From Streptomyces albidoflavus (GTDB lineage: Bacteria; Actinomycetota; Actinomycetes; Streptomycetales; Streptomycetaceae), in the NCBI RefSeq assembly GCF_000719955.1, contig NZ_JOII01000043.1, positions 1-55,837 on the forward strand: DNA of 55,837 nt. Reading direction: 5' to 3'. Numbering within the stretch: the first letter of the stretch is position 1; the number at the start of each line of letters is the position of its first letter. The notes beneath the pieces are model-generated. The model was not told the DNA's origin. It saw only the letters and a list, made by a program, of their open reading frames with translations, and did not search any database. The translations under genes and the position numbers were made by a program. Positions 40,161 to 49,317 of this stretch are shown here, piece by piece.

Positions 40161-40669
40161 CTGGCCCTCCCCGGCGCGGGCGGTCCGGCGGGGTGGTCGC
40201 CGCCCCGGATCTGGTCGACGGCGTGCGGCAGGAGGCGGCCGAGGACGGCGAGCCCGTCGCGGACCCCGCCGGTGGAGCCGGGCAGGTTGACGATGAGGGT
40301 GCGTCCGGCGAGTCCGGCCAGGCCCCGGGAGAGGGCGGCGGTGGGGACCTTGGCGAGGCCCTCGGCGCGGATGGCCTCGGCGATGCCGGGGATCTCGCGG
40401 TCGAGCAGGGGGCGGGTCGCCTCGGGGGTGCGGTCGGTGGGGCTCAGTCCCGTGCCGCCGGTGGTGACGACCACGTCGTAGCCGTCGGCGACGGCGGCGG
40501 CGAGGGCTTCGGCGACCGGGTCGCCGTCGGGGACGACGCGGGGGCCGTCGACGGCGAAGCCGAGGGCGGTGAGGGCCTCGGTGATGAGGGGGCCGCCGGT
40601 GTCCGCGTAGACGCCGGCGGCGGCCCGGTTGGAGGCGGTGACGACGAGGGCGCGGAGTGCGGCGCTCAT
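40157..40669 (-). CDS. mogA: Molybdopterin adenylyltransferase MogA/MoaB family
   Basis: 170-residue MoCF-biosynthesis protein that activates molybdopterin with AMP before molybdenum insertion. Motifs: [11 protein letters not shown] at residues 9-19, [19 protein letters not shown] (about 85-103) with the TTGGTG and acidic loop, [15 protein letters not shown] near 145. The ATG overlaps the moaC stop as ATGA. Partner of the MoaC and MoeA proteins encoded beside it. Confidence 0.93.
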   Translation of the reverse strand: MSAALRALVVTASNRAAAGVYADTGGPLITEALTALGFAVDGPRVVPDGDPVAEALAAAVADGYDVVVTTGGTGLSPTDRTPEATRPLLDREIPGIAEAIRAEGLAKVPTAALSRGLAGLAGRTLIVNLPGSTGGVRDGLAVLGRLLPHAVDQIRGGDHPAGPPAPGRAS

Positions 40670-41196
40670 GCGGCCGGGCCTTCGGCGGGGCGCTGCCAGG
40701 TGCCGGACTTGCCGCCGGTCTTCTCCTCGACGCGGACGTCGGTGACGACGGCGCCCTTGTCGACGGCCTTGACCATGTCGACGACGGTGAGCGCGGCGAC
40801 GGTGACGGCGGTGAGCGCCTCCATCTCGACGCCGGTGCGGTCGGTGGTCTTCACGGTGGCCAGGATCTCCACCGCCTCGTCGGTGACGGCGAGGTCGACC
40901 TTGACGCCGGAGACGGCCAGCGGGTGGCAGAGCGGGATCAGGTCCGGGGTGCGCTTGGCGCCCATGATCCCCGCGATGCGGGCGGTGGCGAGGGCGTCGC
41001 CCTTGGGGACGCCCTCGCCGCGCAGGAGTTCCACCACGCGGGGCGCGACGAGGACCCGGCCGGAGGCGCGGGCGGTGCGGGCGGTGACGTCCTTGGCGGA
41101 GACGTCGACCATGCGGGCCGCGCCGGCCTCGTCGAGGTGGGTGAGCTGGTCCTGCTGCGAGGGGCCGGGGGTCTCCCCCGGCGTAAACGCTGTCAT
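40666..41196 (-). CDS. moaC: Cyclic pyranopterin monophosphate synthase MoaC
   Basis: 176-residue MoaC, which makes cyclic pyranopterin monophosphate in molybdenum-cofactor synthesis. Motifs: [18 protein letters not shown] (about residues 29-46), [20 protein letters not shown] (about 74-93), [17 protein letters not shown] (about 112-128) with the conserved active-site region, and the Lys in KAVDKGAVV. The first 25 residues are an unstructured Gln/Pro-rich leader. Starts 82 bp after the moeA stop and is coupled to mogA. Confidence 0.94.
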   Translation of the reverse strand: MTAFTPGETPGPSQQDQLTHLDEAGAARMVDVSAKDVTARTARASGRVLVAPRVVELLRGEGVPKGDALATARIAGIMGAKRTPDLIPLCHPLAVSGVKVDLAVTDEAVEILATVKTTDRTGVEMEALTAVTVAALTVVDMVKAVDKGAVVTDVRVEEKTGGKSGTWQRPAEGPAA

Positions 41197-41278
41197 GTGC
41201 TGTGCGACTCCCGGTCCGCGGCCCACCGCGCCCATGTCGGCCTGTGTGGGCGACCACCGTACCCGCACCGGGTGCCGG

Positions 41279-42694
41279 TCAGCCGAGCAGGACGACCTCG
41301 ACCTCGCCGCCCCAGGCGGCCTTGGTGACCGTCTCGGGGAGGACGATGAGCGCGTCGGCGTGGGCGAGGGCGCCGATGAGGTGGGAGCCGGAGCCGCCGA
41401 CGGGCCGCACCTCGGGCCGCTCGCCGCCGGTGTACGTCCCGCGCAGGAACTGCCGCTTCCCCTCGGGCGAGGTGAGCGGCGCGGGCTCCTCGTCCCCCGC
41501 GCCGTGCGGCGGCAGCAGGGTGGCGCGGACGACGGGCCGGTGGAGGTCGGCCAGTCCCATCATGGCCCGGATCGCGGGCCGCACGAACAGCTCGAAGCTG
41601 ACGTACGAGGAGACCGGGTTGCCCGGGAGGGTGAGGATCGGGGTGCGGTCGGGGCCGATGGTGCCGAAGCCCTGGGGCTTGCCGGGCTGCATGGCGAGGG
41701 TGCGGAAGTCGACGTGGGCGCGGTGCACGGCCTGCTCGGCGTCCGCGCCCTCGGTGGCCTCGGCGTCCTCGCCCTCCCGCTCCTCGGGCTCCTCCTCGGC
41801 GACGGAGGTGAGCGCCTCCTTGACGACGTCGTACGCGCCGACGCTGACGCCGCCGGTGGTGACGAGGAGGTCGGCGCGGATGAGCTGGTCCTCGATGGTG
41901 GCGCGGAGGGTCTCGGCGTCGTCGGTGACGGCCCCGACGCGGTAGACGATGGCGCCCGCGTCCTTGGCGGCGGCGGCCAAGGCGAAGCTGTTGGAGTCGT
42001 AGATCTGGCCGGCCGCCAGTTCCTCGCCGGGCTGGGCCAGTTCGCTGCCGGTGGACAGGACGACGACGCGTGGGCGGGGCCGGACCCGGGCGGCGGGGCG
42101 GCCGATGGCGGAGAGCAGGGCGATCTGCGGCGGGCCGAGGACGGTCCCGGCCTCCAGGGCGACGTCCCCGGCGCAGACGTCGCCGCCGCGGGCCCGCACG
42201 TGGGCGTGGGGGGTGACCGGGCGGTGGACGCGGACCTGGCCGCCGGAGCCCTGGGGCGAGGCGCTGTGCGGGGCCATGGTGCGGGCGGGCCCGGCGCCGG
42301 TGCCGCCGTCGGTCCACTCGACGGGGACCACGGCGTCGGCGCCGGGCGGCAGCGGGGCGCCCGTCATGATGCGGGCGGCCCGGCCGGGGCCGACGGTCAG
42401 CTCGGTGCCGCTGGAGCCGGCCGCGACGTCGCCGATGACGGTGAGGACGGCCGGGGAGGCTTCCGAGGCCCGCTCGGTGTCGGCGGCGCGGACCGCGTAG
42501 CCGTCCATGGAGCTGTTGTCGAAGGGGGGCAGCGCGACCGGGACGGTGACCTGCTCGACCAGGACGCAGCCCTGGGCGTCGAGCAGGTTCAGCTCGATGG
42601 GCTCCAGGGGCTGGACCGCGGTGAGGATGTCGTCGAGGTGCTCGGCCACCGACCAGGTGCGCGCGCCGGTGGCCTGCTCAGTCGTGCTGCTCAA
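41279..42694 (-). CDS. moeA: MoeA / gephyrin-like Glp protein
   Basis: 471 residues, a molybdopterin molybdotransferase fold. [15 protein letters not shown] near residue 53, GDVAAGSSG and [20 protein letters not shown] form domain [19 protein letters not shown] and [13 protein letters not shown] form the MogA-like domain, [18 protein letters not shown] the active-site end. An insert of about 24 residues, mostly acidic ([17 protein letters not shown]), follows the GGVSVG motif. The TTG at 42694 with AGGAG upstream is 4 bp from the galU stop. By synteny this is the actinobacterial Glp that links FtsZ to GlpR/SepX; retained MoeA activity is plausible beside moaC and mogA. Confidence 0.9.
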   Translation of the reverse strand: MSSTTEQATGARTWSVAEHLDDILTAVQPLEPIELNLLDAQGCVLVEQVTVPVALPPFDNSSMDGYAVRAADTERASEASPAVLTVIGDVAAGSSGTELTVGPGRAARIMTGAPLPPGADAVVPVEWTDGGTGAGPARTMAPHSASPQGSGGQVRVHRPVTPHAHVRARGGDVCAGDVALEAGTVLGPPQIALLSAIGRPAARVRPRPRVVVLSTGSELAQPGEELAAGQIYDSNSFALAAAAKDAGAIVYRVGAVTDDAETLRATIEDQLIRADLLVTTGGVSVGAYDVVKEALTSVAEEEPEEREGEDAEATEGADAEQAVHRAHVDFRTLAMQPGKPQGFGTIGPDRTPILTLPGNPVSSYVSFELFVRPAIRAMMGLADLHRPVVRATLLPPHGAGDEEPAPLTSPEGKRQFLRGTYTGGERPEVRPVGGSGSHLIGALAHADALIVLPETVTKAAWGGEVEVVLLG

Positions 42695-42698
42695 GGTG

Positions 42699-43601
42699 CT
42701 ACATCTCCTCGGTGACGTAACTGCGGAGCCAGGCCCGGAAGTCGGGGCCCAGGTCTTCACGTTCGCACGCCAGTCTGACAATGGCGCGCAGGTAGTCGCC
42801 CCGGTCGCCGGTGTCGTAGCGGCGGCCCTTGAAGACCACACCGTGCACGGGGCCGCCCACCTTCTCGTCCTCGGTGAGCTTCTGGAGCGCGTCGGTGAGC
42901 TGGATCTCGCCGCCGCGGCCCGGCTCGGTCTGTCGCAGTATGCCGAAGATCGAGGGGTCCAGGACATACCGGCCGATGACGGCGTAGTTGCTGGGGGCGT
43001 CGGCGGGGTCGGGCTTCTCGACCAGGCCGGTGACGCGGACGACGTCGTCCTCGCCGGTGGTCTCGACGGCGGCCGAGCCGTAGAGGTGGATCTGCTCGGG
43101 GGCGACCTCCATCAGGGCGATGACGCTGCCGCCCTCGCGCTCCTGGACGTCGACCATGCGGGCGAGCAGCGGGTCCCGGGGGTCGATCAGGTCGTCGCCG
43201 AGGAGGACGGCGAAGGGCTCGTTCCCCACGTGGGGGGCGGCGCACAGGACGGCGTGGCCGAGGCCGCGCGGGTCGCCCTGGCGGACGTAGTGCATGGTGG
43301 CGAGGTCGCTGGACTCCTGGACGCGGGCGAGGCGGGCCTCGTCGCCCTTGCGGCTGAGTGCCTGTTCCAGCTCGTAGTTGCGGTCGAAGTGGTCCTCCAG
43401 AGGGCGCTTGTTGCGTCCGGTGACCATGAGGACGTCGGAGAGCCCGGCCGCAACGGCCTCCTCGACGACGTACTGGATGGCCGGCTTGTCGACGACAGGA
43501 AGCATTTCCTTCGGCGTGGCCTTGGTGGCGGGGAGGAAGCGTGTCCCGAGGCCGGCGGCGGGGACGACCGCTTTGCTGATCCTGGCGTTCGACTCAGTCA
43601 T
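42699..43601 (-). CDS. galU: UTP--glucose-1-phosphate uridylyltransferase
   Basis: 300-residue enzyme making UDP-glucose for envelope polysaccharides. Signature PAAGLGTRFLPATKATPKEMLPVVDKPAIQYVVEEA at residues 14-49, LLGDDLID (about 139-146), VEKPDPADAPSNYAVIGRYVL near 194 and EIQLTDAL near 233 are all present. The ATG at 43601 fits the family N-terminus. First gene of the leftward cluster with moeA, moaC, mogA and rimJ; divergent from the folate gene with 87 bp between starts. Confidence 0.95.
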   Translation of the reverse strand: MTESNARISKAVVPAAGLGTRFLPATKATPKEMLPVVDKPAIQYVVEEAVAAGLSDVLMVTGRNKRPLEDHFDRNYELEQALSRKGDEARLARVQESSDLATMHYVRQGDPRGLGHAVLCAAPHVGNEPFAVLLGDDLIDPRDPLLARMVDVQEREGGSVIALMEVAPEQIHLYGSAAVETTGEDDVVRVTGLVEKPDPADAPSNYAVIGRYVLDPSIFGILRQTEPGRGGEIQLTDALQKLTEDEKVGGPVHGVVFKGRRYDTGDRGDYLRAIVRLACEREDLGPDFRAWLRSYVTEEM

Positions 43602-43688
43602 GCCGCTCACCATAACCGCTGCGTGCCGGAAATCTGCTGATCCGACAAAATGGCGCGCATACATACCGATTGCGGAGGTTGGGAACGT

Positions 43689-44300
43689 ATGAGCGGAATC
43701 GATGCTGCCAAACGCAGATTGCGCCGGGAGCTCCTGGAGGTGAGATCCCGGTTGACTGGAGATGACGCGCGGGAGGTGGCCACGGTTCTGGCCGGGCGGG
43801 CCCTTCTCCTGCCCGAGCTGGCCGGGGCCCGGACGGTGGCGGCCTACGTCTCGGTCGGCGGCGAGCCCGGCACCGGGGCGCTGCTGGAGGAGTTGCGGCG
43901 GCGCGGCACCCGGGTGCTGCTGCCGGTCCTGCTCCCCGACGACGATCTGGACTGGGCTGAGTACGAGGGCCCGGACGCGCTGGCCGAGGTGGGCCGGGCG
44001 GGGAGGATGACGCTGCGCGAGCCCTCGGGCCCGCGGCTGGGCCCCGAGGCGGTGACCGGGGCGGACGTGGTGCTGCTGCCGGGGCTGGCGGCGGACCGGG
44101 CCGGGACGCGGCTGGGCCGTGGGGGTGGCAGTTACGACCGGGTGCTGGCGCGGCTGGCGGCGGCGGGGGCCGAGCCGGCCCTGCTGGTCCTGCTCCACGA
44201 CCACGAGCTGCTGGTGGAGGTGCCGGCGGAGCCGCACGACCGGCCGGTGCACGTGGTGGTCACGCCCTCCGGCGCGCACCGCGTACGCGGGCGCGGCTGA
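43689..44300 (+). CDS. 5-formyltetrahydrofolate cyclo-ligase
   Basis: 203 residues. It converts 5-formyl-THF to 5,10-methenyl-THF with ATP. The N-terminal KRRLRRELLEVRSRL helix, YVSVGGEPGTGALLEELRRRG, the folate loop and the ATP-binding GRGGGSYDRVLARL (about residues 141-154) are typical. GGAGG lies about 12 nt before the ATG at 43689. Divergent from galU; the same pairing occurs in mycobacteria. Confidence 0.94.
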   Translation: MSGIDAAKRRLRRELLEVRSRLTGDDAREVATVLAGRALLLPELAGARTVAAYVSVGGEPGTGALLEELRRRGTRVLLPVLLPDDDLDWAEYEGPDALAEVGRAGRMTLREPSGPRLGPEAVTGADVVLLPGLAADRAGTRLGRGGGSYDRVLARLAAAGAEPALLVLLHDHELLVEVPAEPHDRPVHVVVTPSGAHRVRGRG

Positions 44301-44316
44301 CGGTCCGGGCACGCGC

Positions 44317-44353
44317 GGAGCCCCCACGGCCGGCGTACGGCCGCGGGGGCTCC
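44317..44353. terminator. Bidirectional hairpin terminator
   Basis: A stem of GGAGCCCCC and GGCCG arms, with a 2-by-2 internal mismatch and 5-nt loop, between the convergent folate and penicillin acylase genes. Confidence 0.82.
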
Positions 44354-44375
44354 GGGTGCCCTGTGGTGCTCGGGG

Positions 44376-47252
44376 TCAGGGCTTGAGGACCAGGGTGTCC
44401 TCGGTGGCCTTCTTGACGGCCTTGTCGGTGAACGCCCAGGGCAGCAGTTCGCCCTTGACCCACTTCTCCGTCTGGTCGGTGTAGTGGGGGCTGTAGACGT
44501 GCCCGGAGGCGCCGGTGAGGTTGATCCACTCGGACTTGTCGAGGTCGCCGAGGTTGACCACCATCCGCATGGACGGCACCCAGATGACGTCGTAGCCGGC
44601 GGCGGCGTTCCACCCGGTGGCGTTGACGGTGGCCTCGCCGCCGCCGAGGTCCCAGGGGCCCCGGTTGAGGATCTTCTGGACCAGGCCCGGGCCGCTGGTG
44701 CCGAGGGTCTGGTTCTTCAGGGTCAGCTGGTGGAGCCGGCCCCAGTTCCAGGAGTCCATGTCCTTGCCGAGCTTGGCGGTCAGCTCCCAGCGCGCGTCCT
44801 CCATGGCCCGCTCGAAGAGCTGGTCACGGGTCTTGGTGGCGTCGTCGGTGCGGGTGGCCGGGGACTGCCACCACTCGCTGTCCTCCTTCTCCAGCTGCTG
44901 GCGGACCACCTCGAACCAGCGGTCGCCGCCGTCGGGCTGCGCGGAGTCGGCGGAGCGCTCGCCGCACTCGCGGACCTTGCGGGTCTCGTCCTCGGGACCG
45001 GTCTGGCTGGCCGGCTCGACGTTGAGGCACTGGCCCTTGACGCGGACCTCCTTGGGCAGCTTGTTGCCGAAGCCGAGCTTGAGGATGTTGCGCCAGACGG
45101 CGTTGAAGTAGGCGGCGGGCGCCGACTCGGCGGTCTGCGTGTAGTCCCAGCCCTCCAGCAGCTTCTGCGCCTCGCGGACGTGGCTGTCCTTGACGTCGAT
45201 CTTCAGCAGGTACGGCGTGAGCAGCTTGGCGATGGAGCTGGAGTCGTCCAGCTGCATGGTGCGCATGTCGCCCATGGAGATCTTGCCGCCGTCCTTGGTC
45301 TTCGACTTCAGGAGGTCGTTGATCCGCTGGCTGCGCGCGCCGTACCCCCAGTCCTCGGTGAGGAGGTACGGGTACTTCTCCGCGTCCACGACGGCCTGGT
45401 TGGCGGTGACGATGTAGCCGCGGTCCGGGTTGTACTCGTAGGGCAGGGCGTCCTGCGGGACGTATCCCTTCCAGTTGTACGACGGGTCCCAGCCGGGGGC
45501 CGGGAGGGTGCCGTCGTGGCCCTTGGCGCGGACCGGGACGCGGCCGGGCGCCTGGTAGCCGATGTTGCCCTCGGTGTCGGCGTAGATCAGGTTCTGCGAG
45601 GGGACCTCGAAGAGGGCGGCGGCGGAGCGGAACTCCTTGAAGTCCGTGGCCTTGTTGAGGGCGAAGACGGCGTCCATGGAGCGGCCGGGGGTCAGCGCCG
45701 TCCAGCGGAGCGAGACGCCGTAGCCGTCGCCGCGGTCGGGGGCGGCGGACTGGACGGGCGCCTTCTTGCCGACCTTGCCGAGTTCGTCGTTGCGGTCGGA
45801 GACGAGCGGCCCGTTGTTGGTCTCGCGGACGGTGATGGTGCGGCTCTTGCCGCCGGCCACCTTGATCGTCTCGCGCCGGGTCTCGAACGGGACGGTCTTG
45901 CCGCCGTACTGGTAGCCGCCGGAGCTGACCTTCTCCAGGTACAGGTCGGTGACGTCCGCGCCGAGGTTGGTCATGCCCCAGGAGATCTGGTCGTTGTGGC
46001 CGATGACCACGCCGGGCATCCCGGAGAAGGTGTATCCGGAGACGTCGTACTGGCACTTCTCGGAGACGCTGCGGCAGTGCAGGCCCATCTGGTACCAGAG
46101 GGACGGCAGTTGCGGCGAGAGGTGCGGGTCGTTGGCGAGCAGCGGCTTGCCGGTGGTGGTGTGCTCGCCCGCGACGACCCAGGAGTTGGAGCCGATGCCG
46201 TTGCCGTTGGGGCCGAGCAGGGCCGGGACGTTGTCCAGGACGTCGGAGAGGCCGGAGAGCTGGCTCTGCATGCCCGGGTCGGTGCCGGTGCCGGTACCGG
46301 CGTCCGCGCCGGTGTCTATCCCGCCCTCGGTTCCGGTTCCGGTGCCCGTACCGGCGCCCGGAGTTCCGGCCCCCGTTCCGGCCCCCGTTCCGGCCCCCGT
46401 TCCGGTTCCGTTTCCGGTGCCGTCGGCGTTCTCGCCCGTTCCGGCGTCCCCGGCGTTCTCGGTGGGGGTCGCGGACGGGTCGTACTTGCCCGTGGCGGGG
46501 TCGACGGCGCCCTTGTCGACGATGGGCTGGTTCCGGTCGACCGGGTAGTCCGGGTAGAGGTCGGCGATCTCGGCCGGGCCGAGGCGGCTGGTCAGCAGGG
46601 AGCGGTCGATCTCGTCCTGCATGTTGCCGCGCAGGTCCCAGGCCATGGCCTTGAGCCAGGCGACCGAGTCGACGGGCGTCCAGGGCTCGGGCTCGTAGTC
46701 GTTGGTGAAGCCGAGCGCCGCGTACTCGACGGAGCGCTCCTCGGGGCTCTTCGTGGAGAGGTAGGCGTTGACGCCGTCGGCGTAGGCGCGCAGGTACGCC
46801 TTGGTGCTCTTGGACAGCTTGGTGTCGTACTCCTGCTTGGCCACCCGGTGCCAGCCGAGGGTGCGCAGGAAGGCGTCGGTGTCGACCTGGCTCTCGCCGA
46901 ACATCTCGGAGAGGCGGCCCGCGGTGGTGTGCCGGCGGACGTCCATCTCCCAGAAGCGGTCCTGCGCCTGGACGTAGCCCTGGGCGCGGAAGAGGTCCTC
47001 GTCGCTGTCGGCGTAGAGGTGGGGAAGGCCGTTGCCGTCGCGGCGGACCTCGACCGGGGCGCTGAGGCCGTCGAGTTCGAGGCTTCCCTTGGTCTCGGGG
47101 AAGGCCGACCGGACCGTGCTCACGCCCCAGTACGCGCCGTACCCGACACCCGCGACGAGTGCGAGGACCAGGACGAGGACGATTCGGCGGGCTCGGCGAC
47201 CCTTTCTCCTGCCGGGCGCATGGCCGGATGAGGCGGTGGTGGTGGAGGGCAT
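44376..47252 (-). CDS. Penicillin acylase family Ntn-hydrolase
   Basis: 958-residue exported or membrane-anchored amidohydrolase of the penicillin/acyl-homoserine-lactone acylase family, matured by self-cleavage. One N-terminal membrane segment (IVLVLVLALVAGVGYGAYWG, about residues 24-43). The alpha chain runs to about 265, and a Gly/Thr-repeat linker occupies about 270-324. The beta chain starts at Ser355 in GSNSW, the predicted nucleophile; conserved LANDPHL and GYQAPGRVPVR follow, with the Asn in TNNGP. The ATG at 47252 is preferred to longer frames. Substrate could be acyl amides, including quorum lactones or lipopeptides. Convergent with the folate gene. Confidence 0.9.
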   Translation of the reverse strand: MPSTTTASSGHAPGRRKGRRARRIVLVLVLALVAGVGYGAYWGVSTVRSAFPETKGSLELDGLSAPVEVRRDGNGLPHLYADSDEDLFRAQGYVQAQDRFWEMDVRRHTTAGRLSEMFGESQVDTDAFLRTLGWHRVAKQEYDTKLSKSTKAYLRAYADGVNAYLSTKSPEERSVEYAALGFTNDYEPEPWTPVDSVAWLKAMAWDLRGNMQDEIDRSLLTSRLGPAEIADLYPDYPVDRNQPIVDKGAVDPATGKYDPSATPTENAGDAGTGENADGTGNGTGTGAGTGAGTGAGTPGAGTGTGTGTEGGIDTGADAGTGTGTDPGMQSQLSGLSDVLDNVPALLGPNGNGIGSNSWVVAGEHTTTGKPLLANDPHLSPQLPSLWYQMGLHCRSVSEKCQYDVSGYTFSGMPGVVIGHNDQISWGMTNLGADVTDLYLEKVSSGGYQYGGKTVPFETRRETIKVAGGKSRTITVRETNNGPLVSDRNDELGKVGKKAPVQSAAPDRGDGYGVSLRWTALTPGRSMDAVFALNKATDFKEFRSAAALFEVPSQNLIYADTEGNIGYQAPGRVPVRAKGHDGTLPAPGWDPSYNWKGYVPQDALPYEYNPDRGYIVTANQAVVDAEKYPYLLTEDWGYGARSQRINDLLKSKTKDGGKISMGDMRTMQLDDSSSIAKLLTPYLLKIDVKDSHVREAQKLLEGWDYTQTAESAPAAYFNAVWRNILKLGFGNKLPKEVRVKGQCLNVEPASQTGPEDETRKVRECGERSADSAQPDGGDRWFEVVRQQLEKEDSEWWQSPATRTDDATKTRDQLFERAMEDARWELTAKLGKDMDSWNWGRLHQLTLKNQTLGTSGPGLVQKILNRGPWDLGGGEATVNATGWNAAAGYDVIWVPSMRMVVNLGDLDKSEWINLTGASGHVYSPHYTDQTEKWVKGELLPWAFTDKAVKKATEDTLVLKP
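46363..46398. repeat. 12-bp tandem repeats inside the penicillin acylase linker
   Basis: Three exact units of GTTCCGGCCCCC, flanked by degenerate copies from about 46280 to 46440. They encode repeats of GAGT and GT dipeptides. Period 12 keeps the reading frame, so copy number can change without breaking the gene. Confidence 0.85.
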
Positions 47253-47558
47253 CGCTGTCCTTGCTGTCCTTCGAGCGGCATGCGGTCCGCGTGGGCCTGA
47301 GGAGTGCTGGAGCAACCATAGGCGCAGCGCCCGGGCGGGCAGGACGCGGAGTGGGGAACCCGTTCGCCCCAGGTGGGGACGGTCGTTGGGCGGCTCGTGC
47401 GGCGGCGGGCGCTGTGCGGGGTGTTGACCCCGGCGCACGATTCGCGGCAATCACCGTCAAGGACCCGTTAACGATTAGGTAAGGTAACGAACTACCTCGC
47501 GCACTGTGTTCCGCCGCAGGGTCCGCCGCAGGGTTCCGCCGCAGGGAAGGAACGGCCA
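47253..47558. other. Divergent promoter region with triplicate 12-13 bp repeat
   Basis: About 306 bp between the acylase and antiporter genes. The segment 47460-47500 is AT-richer (GTTAACGATTAGGTAAGGTAACGAAC region cut into parts) and includes GGTA-N11-TACC, probably promoter sequence. Three units of G(T)TCCGCCGCAGG occupy 47508-47545 directly before the ribosome site GGAAGGA of the antiporter. Confidence 0.6.
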
Positions 47559-49058
47559 CTGACTGTCCACGATCTCAACCAGCTTCTGCTCCTGTGTTCG
47601 CTCGTGCTGCTCGTCGCCGTCGCGGCGGTACGGGTCTCCTCACGCAGCGGCCTCCCGAGCCTGCTCGTCTATCTCGGCATCGGCGTCGCGATGGGCGTCG
47701 ACGGCATAGGCCATCTCTCCTTCAGCGACGCGGAACTGACCCAGGTCATCGGTTACGCGGCCCTGGTCGTCATCCTCGCCGAGGGCGGACTGGGCACCTC
47801 CTGGAAGGAGATGAGGCCGGCGCTGCCCTCGGCCGCCGCGCTCGCCCTGGTGGGGGTGGCGGTGAGCGTCGGCGTGACGGCGAGCGCCGCCCACTACCTG
47901 GCGGGGCTGGAGTGGCGCCAGGCCCTCATCATCGGCGCCGTCGTCTCCTCCACCGACGCCGCCGCGGTCTTCTCGGTGCTGCGCCGGGTCCCGCTGCCGT
48001 CCCGCATCACCGGCACGCTGGAGGCCGAATCGGGTTTCAACGACGCCCCGGTGGTCATCCTGGTCCTCGCCTTCTGCACCGCCGGCCCCATCGAGCACTG
48101 GTACGTCCTGATCGGCGAAATCCTGCTGGAGCTGGCGATCGGCGCCGCGATCGGCCTCGCCGTCGGCTGGCTGGGCGCGGTCGGCCTGCGCCATGTCGCC
48201 CTGCCCGCCTCGGGCCTGTACCCGATCGCGGTCCTCGCCATCGCCACCACCGCCTACGCGGCCGGGGCGATGGCCCACGGCAGCGGCTTCCTCGCGGTGT
48301 ACCTGTGCGCCCTGGTCCTGGGCAACGCCAAGCTGCCGCACGCCCCGGCCACCCGCGGCTTCGCCGAAGGGCTCGGCTGGGTCGCGCAGATCGGCATGTT
48401 CGTGCTGCTGGGGCTGCTGGTCACCCCGCACGAACTGGCGGGCGACGTGCTGCCGGCGCTCGTCATCGGCCTGGTGCTGACGGTCGTGGCGCGTCCGCTG
48501 AGCGTCTTCGTGAGCCTGACGCCCTTCAAACGGCCCTGGCGCGAGCAGGCGCTGATGTCCTGGGCGGGGCTGCGCGGCGCGGTGCCGATCATCCTGGCGA
48601 CCATCCCGATGGTGGCGGGGGTGCGCGGCAGCGAACGCCTCTTCAACGTCGTCTTCATCCTGGTCGTCGTCTACACCCTCGTCCAGGGCCCGACCCTGCC
48701 GTGGCTCGCGCGCAGGCTGGGCCTCGGCGACCAGGCCGAGGCGGCCGACCTGGGCGTGGAGTCGGCCCCGCTGGAGCGGCTGCGCGGCCATCTCCTCTCC
48801 GTCGCCATACCGGAGAAGTCCCGGATGCACGGCGTGGAGGTGAGCGAGCTGCGGCTGCCCACCGGCGCCGCCGTCACCCTCGTCGTCCGCGACGGCCACA
48901 GCTTCGTGCCGACGCCCTCCACCCTGCTCCAGCGCGGCGACGAACTCCTCGTCGTCGCCACCGACCCGGTCCGCGACTCGGCCGAGGAACGGCTGCGGGC
49001 GGTGGGCCGCGGCGGCAAGCTCGCGGGCTGGCTGGGCACCTCCGGCAAGGAGACGTGA
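47559..49058 (+). CDS. Cation/proton antiporter of the CPA1/NhaP2 type with probable CTG start
   Basis: 499 residues from CTG 47559. About twelve transmembrane helices with GVVSSTDAAAVFSVLR-like (VVSSTDAAAVFSVL), ESGFNDAPVVILV and SWAGLRGAVPIILA, the conserved ion-path motifs. A TrkA_C domain follows at the C-terminus (RMHGVEVSELRLPTGAAVTLVVRDG). The first standard start, GTG 47604, lies inside helix 1; the 15 residues before it (TVHDLNQLLLLCSL) complete that helix. GGAAGGA lies about 7 nt before the CTG. Role: K+/Na+ and pH homeostasis. Downstream hairpin at 49062-49093. Confidence 0.9.
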   Translation: MTVHDLNQLLLLCSLVLLVAVAAVRVSSRSGLPSLLVYLGIGVAMGVDGIGHLSFSDAELTQVIGYAALVVILAEGGLGTSWKEMRPALPSAAALALVGVAVSVGVTASAAHYLAGLEWRQALIIGAVVSSTDAAAVFSVLRRVPLPSRITGTLEAESGFNDAPVVILVLAFCTAGPIEHWYVLIGEILLELAIGAAIGLAVGWLGAVGLRHVALPASGLYPIAVLAIATTAYAAGAMAHGSGFLAVYLCALVLGNAKLPHAPATRGFAEGLGWVAQIGMFVLLGLLVTPHELAGDVLPALVIGLVLTVVARPLSVFVSLTPFKRPWREQALMSWAGLRGAVPIILATIPMVAGVRGSERLFNVVFILVVVYTLVQGPTLPWLARRLGLGDQAEAADLGVESAPLERLRGHLLSVAIPEKSRMHGVEVSELRLPTGAAVTLVVRDGHSFVPTPSTLLQRGDELLVVATDPVRDSAEERLRAVGRGGKLAGWLGTSGKET

Positions 49059-49061
49059 GCC

Positions 49062-49093
49062 CCGGGCCCGCCTCCGGCGAGGGGCGGGCCCGG
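49062..49093. terminator. Hairpin terminator after the antiporter gene
   Basis: Perfect 11-bp stem CCGGGCCCGCC with a 10-nt loop, 4 bp after the stop codon. Confidence 0.8.
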
Positions 49094-49317
49094 TCCCGTA
49101 CCGGCGGCTTGTGGGCAGGTTTGCCCCGCCGCCGGCTGTACGATGAACGAACCCTGAACCGACCAACTCTGCCTGACGCGGAGCTGGCGCGACCGTATGG
49201 CGGCCGTGGAGTCCTCCCCACCGGGTGGCCCGGCATCTACCGCAGTTCCGCGCGTTAGTGGACAGCTCTCGGCGCCCGCCAGCGGGCACGCCCTCAGGCG
49301 GCAGAAAGGGACGGGCC

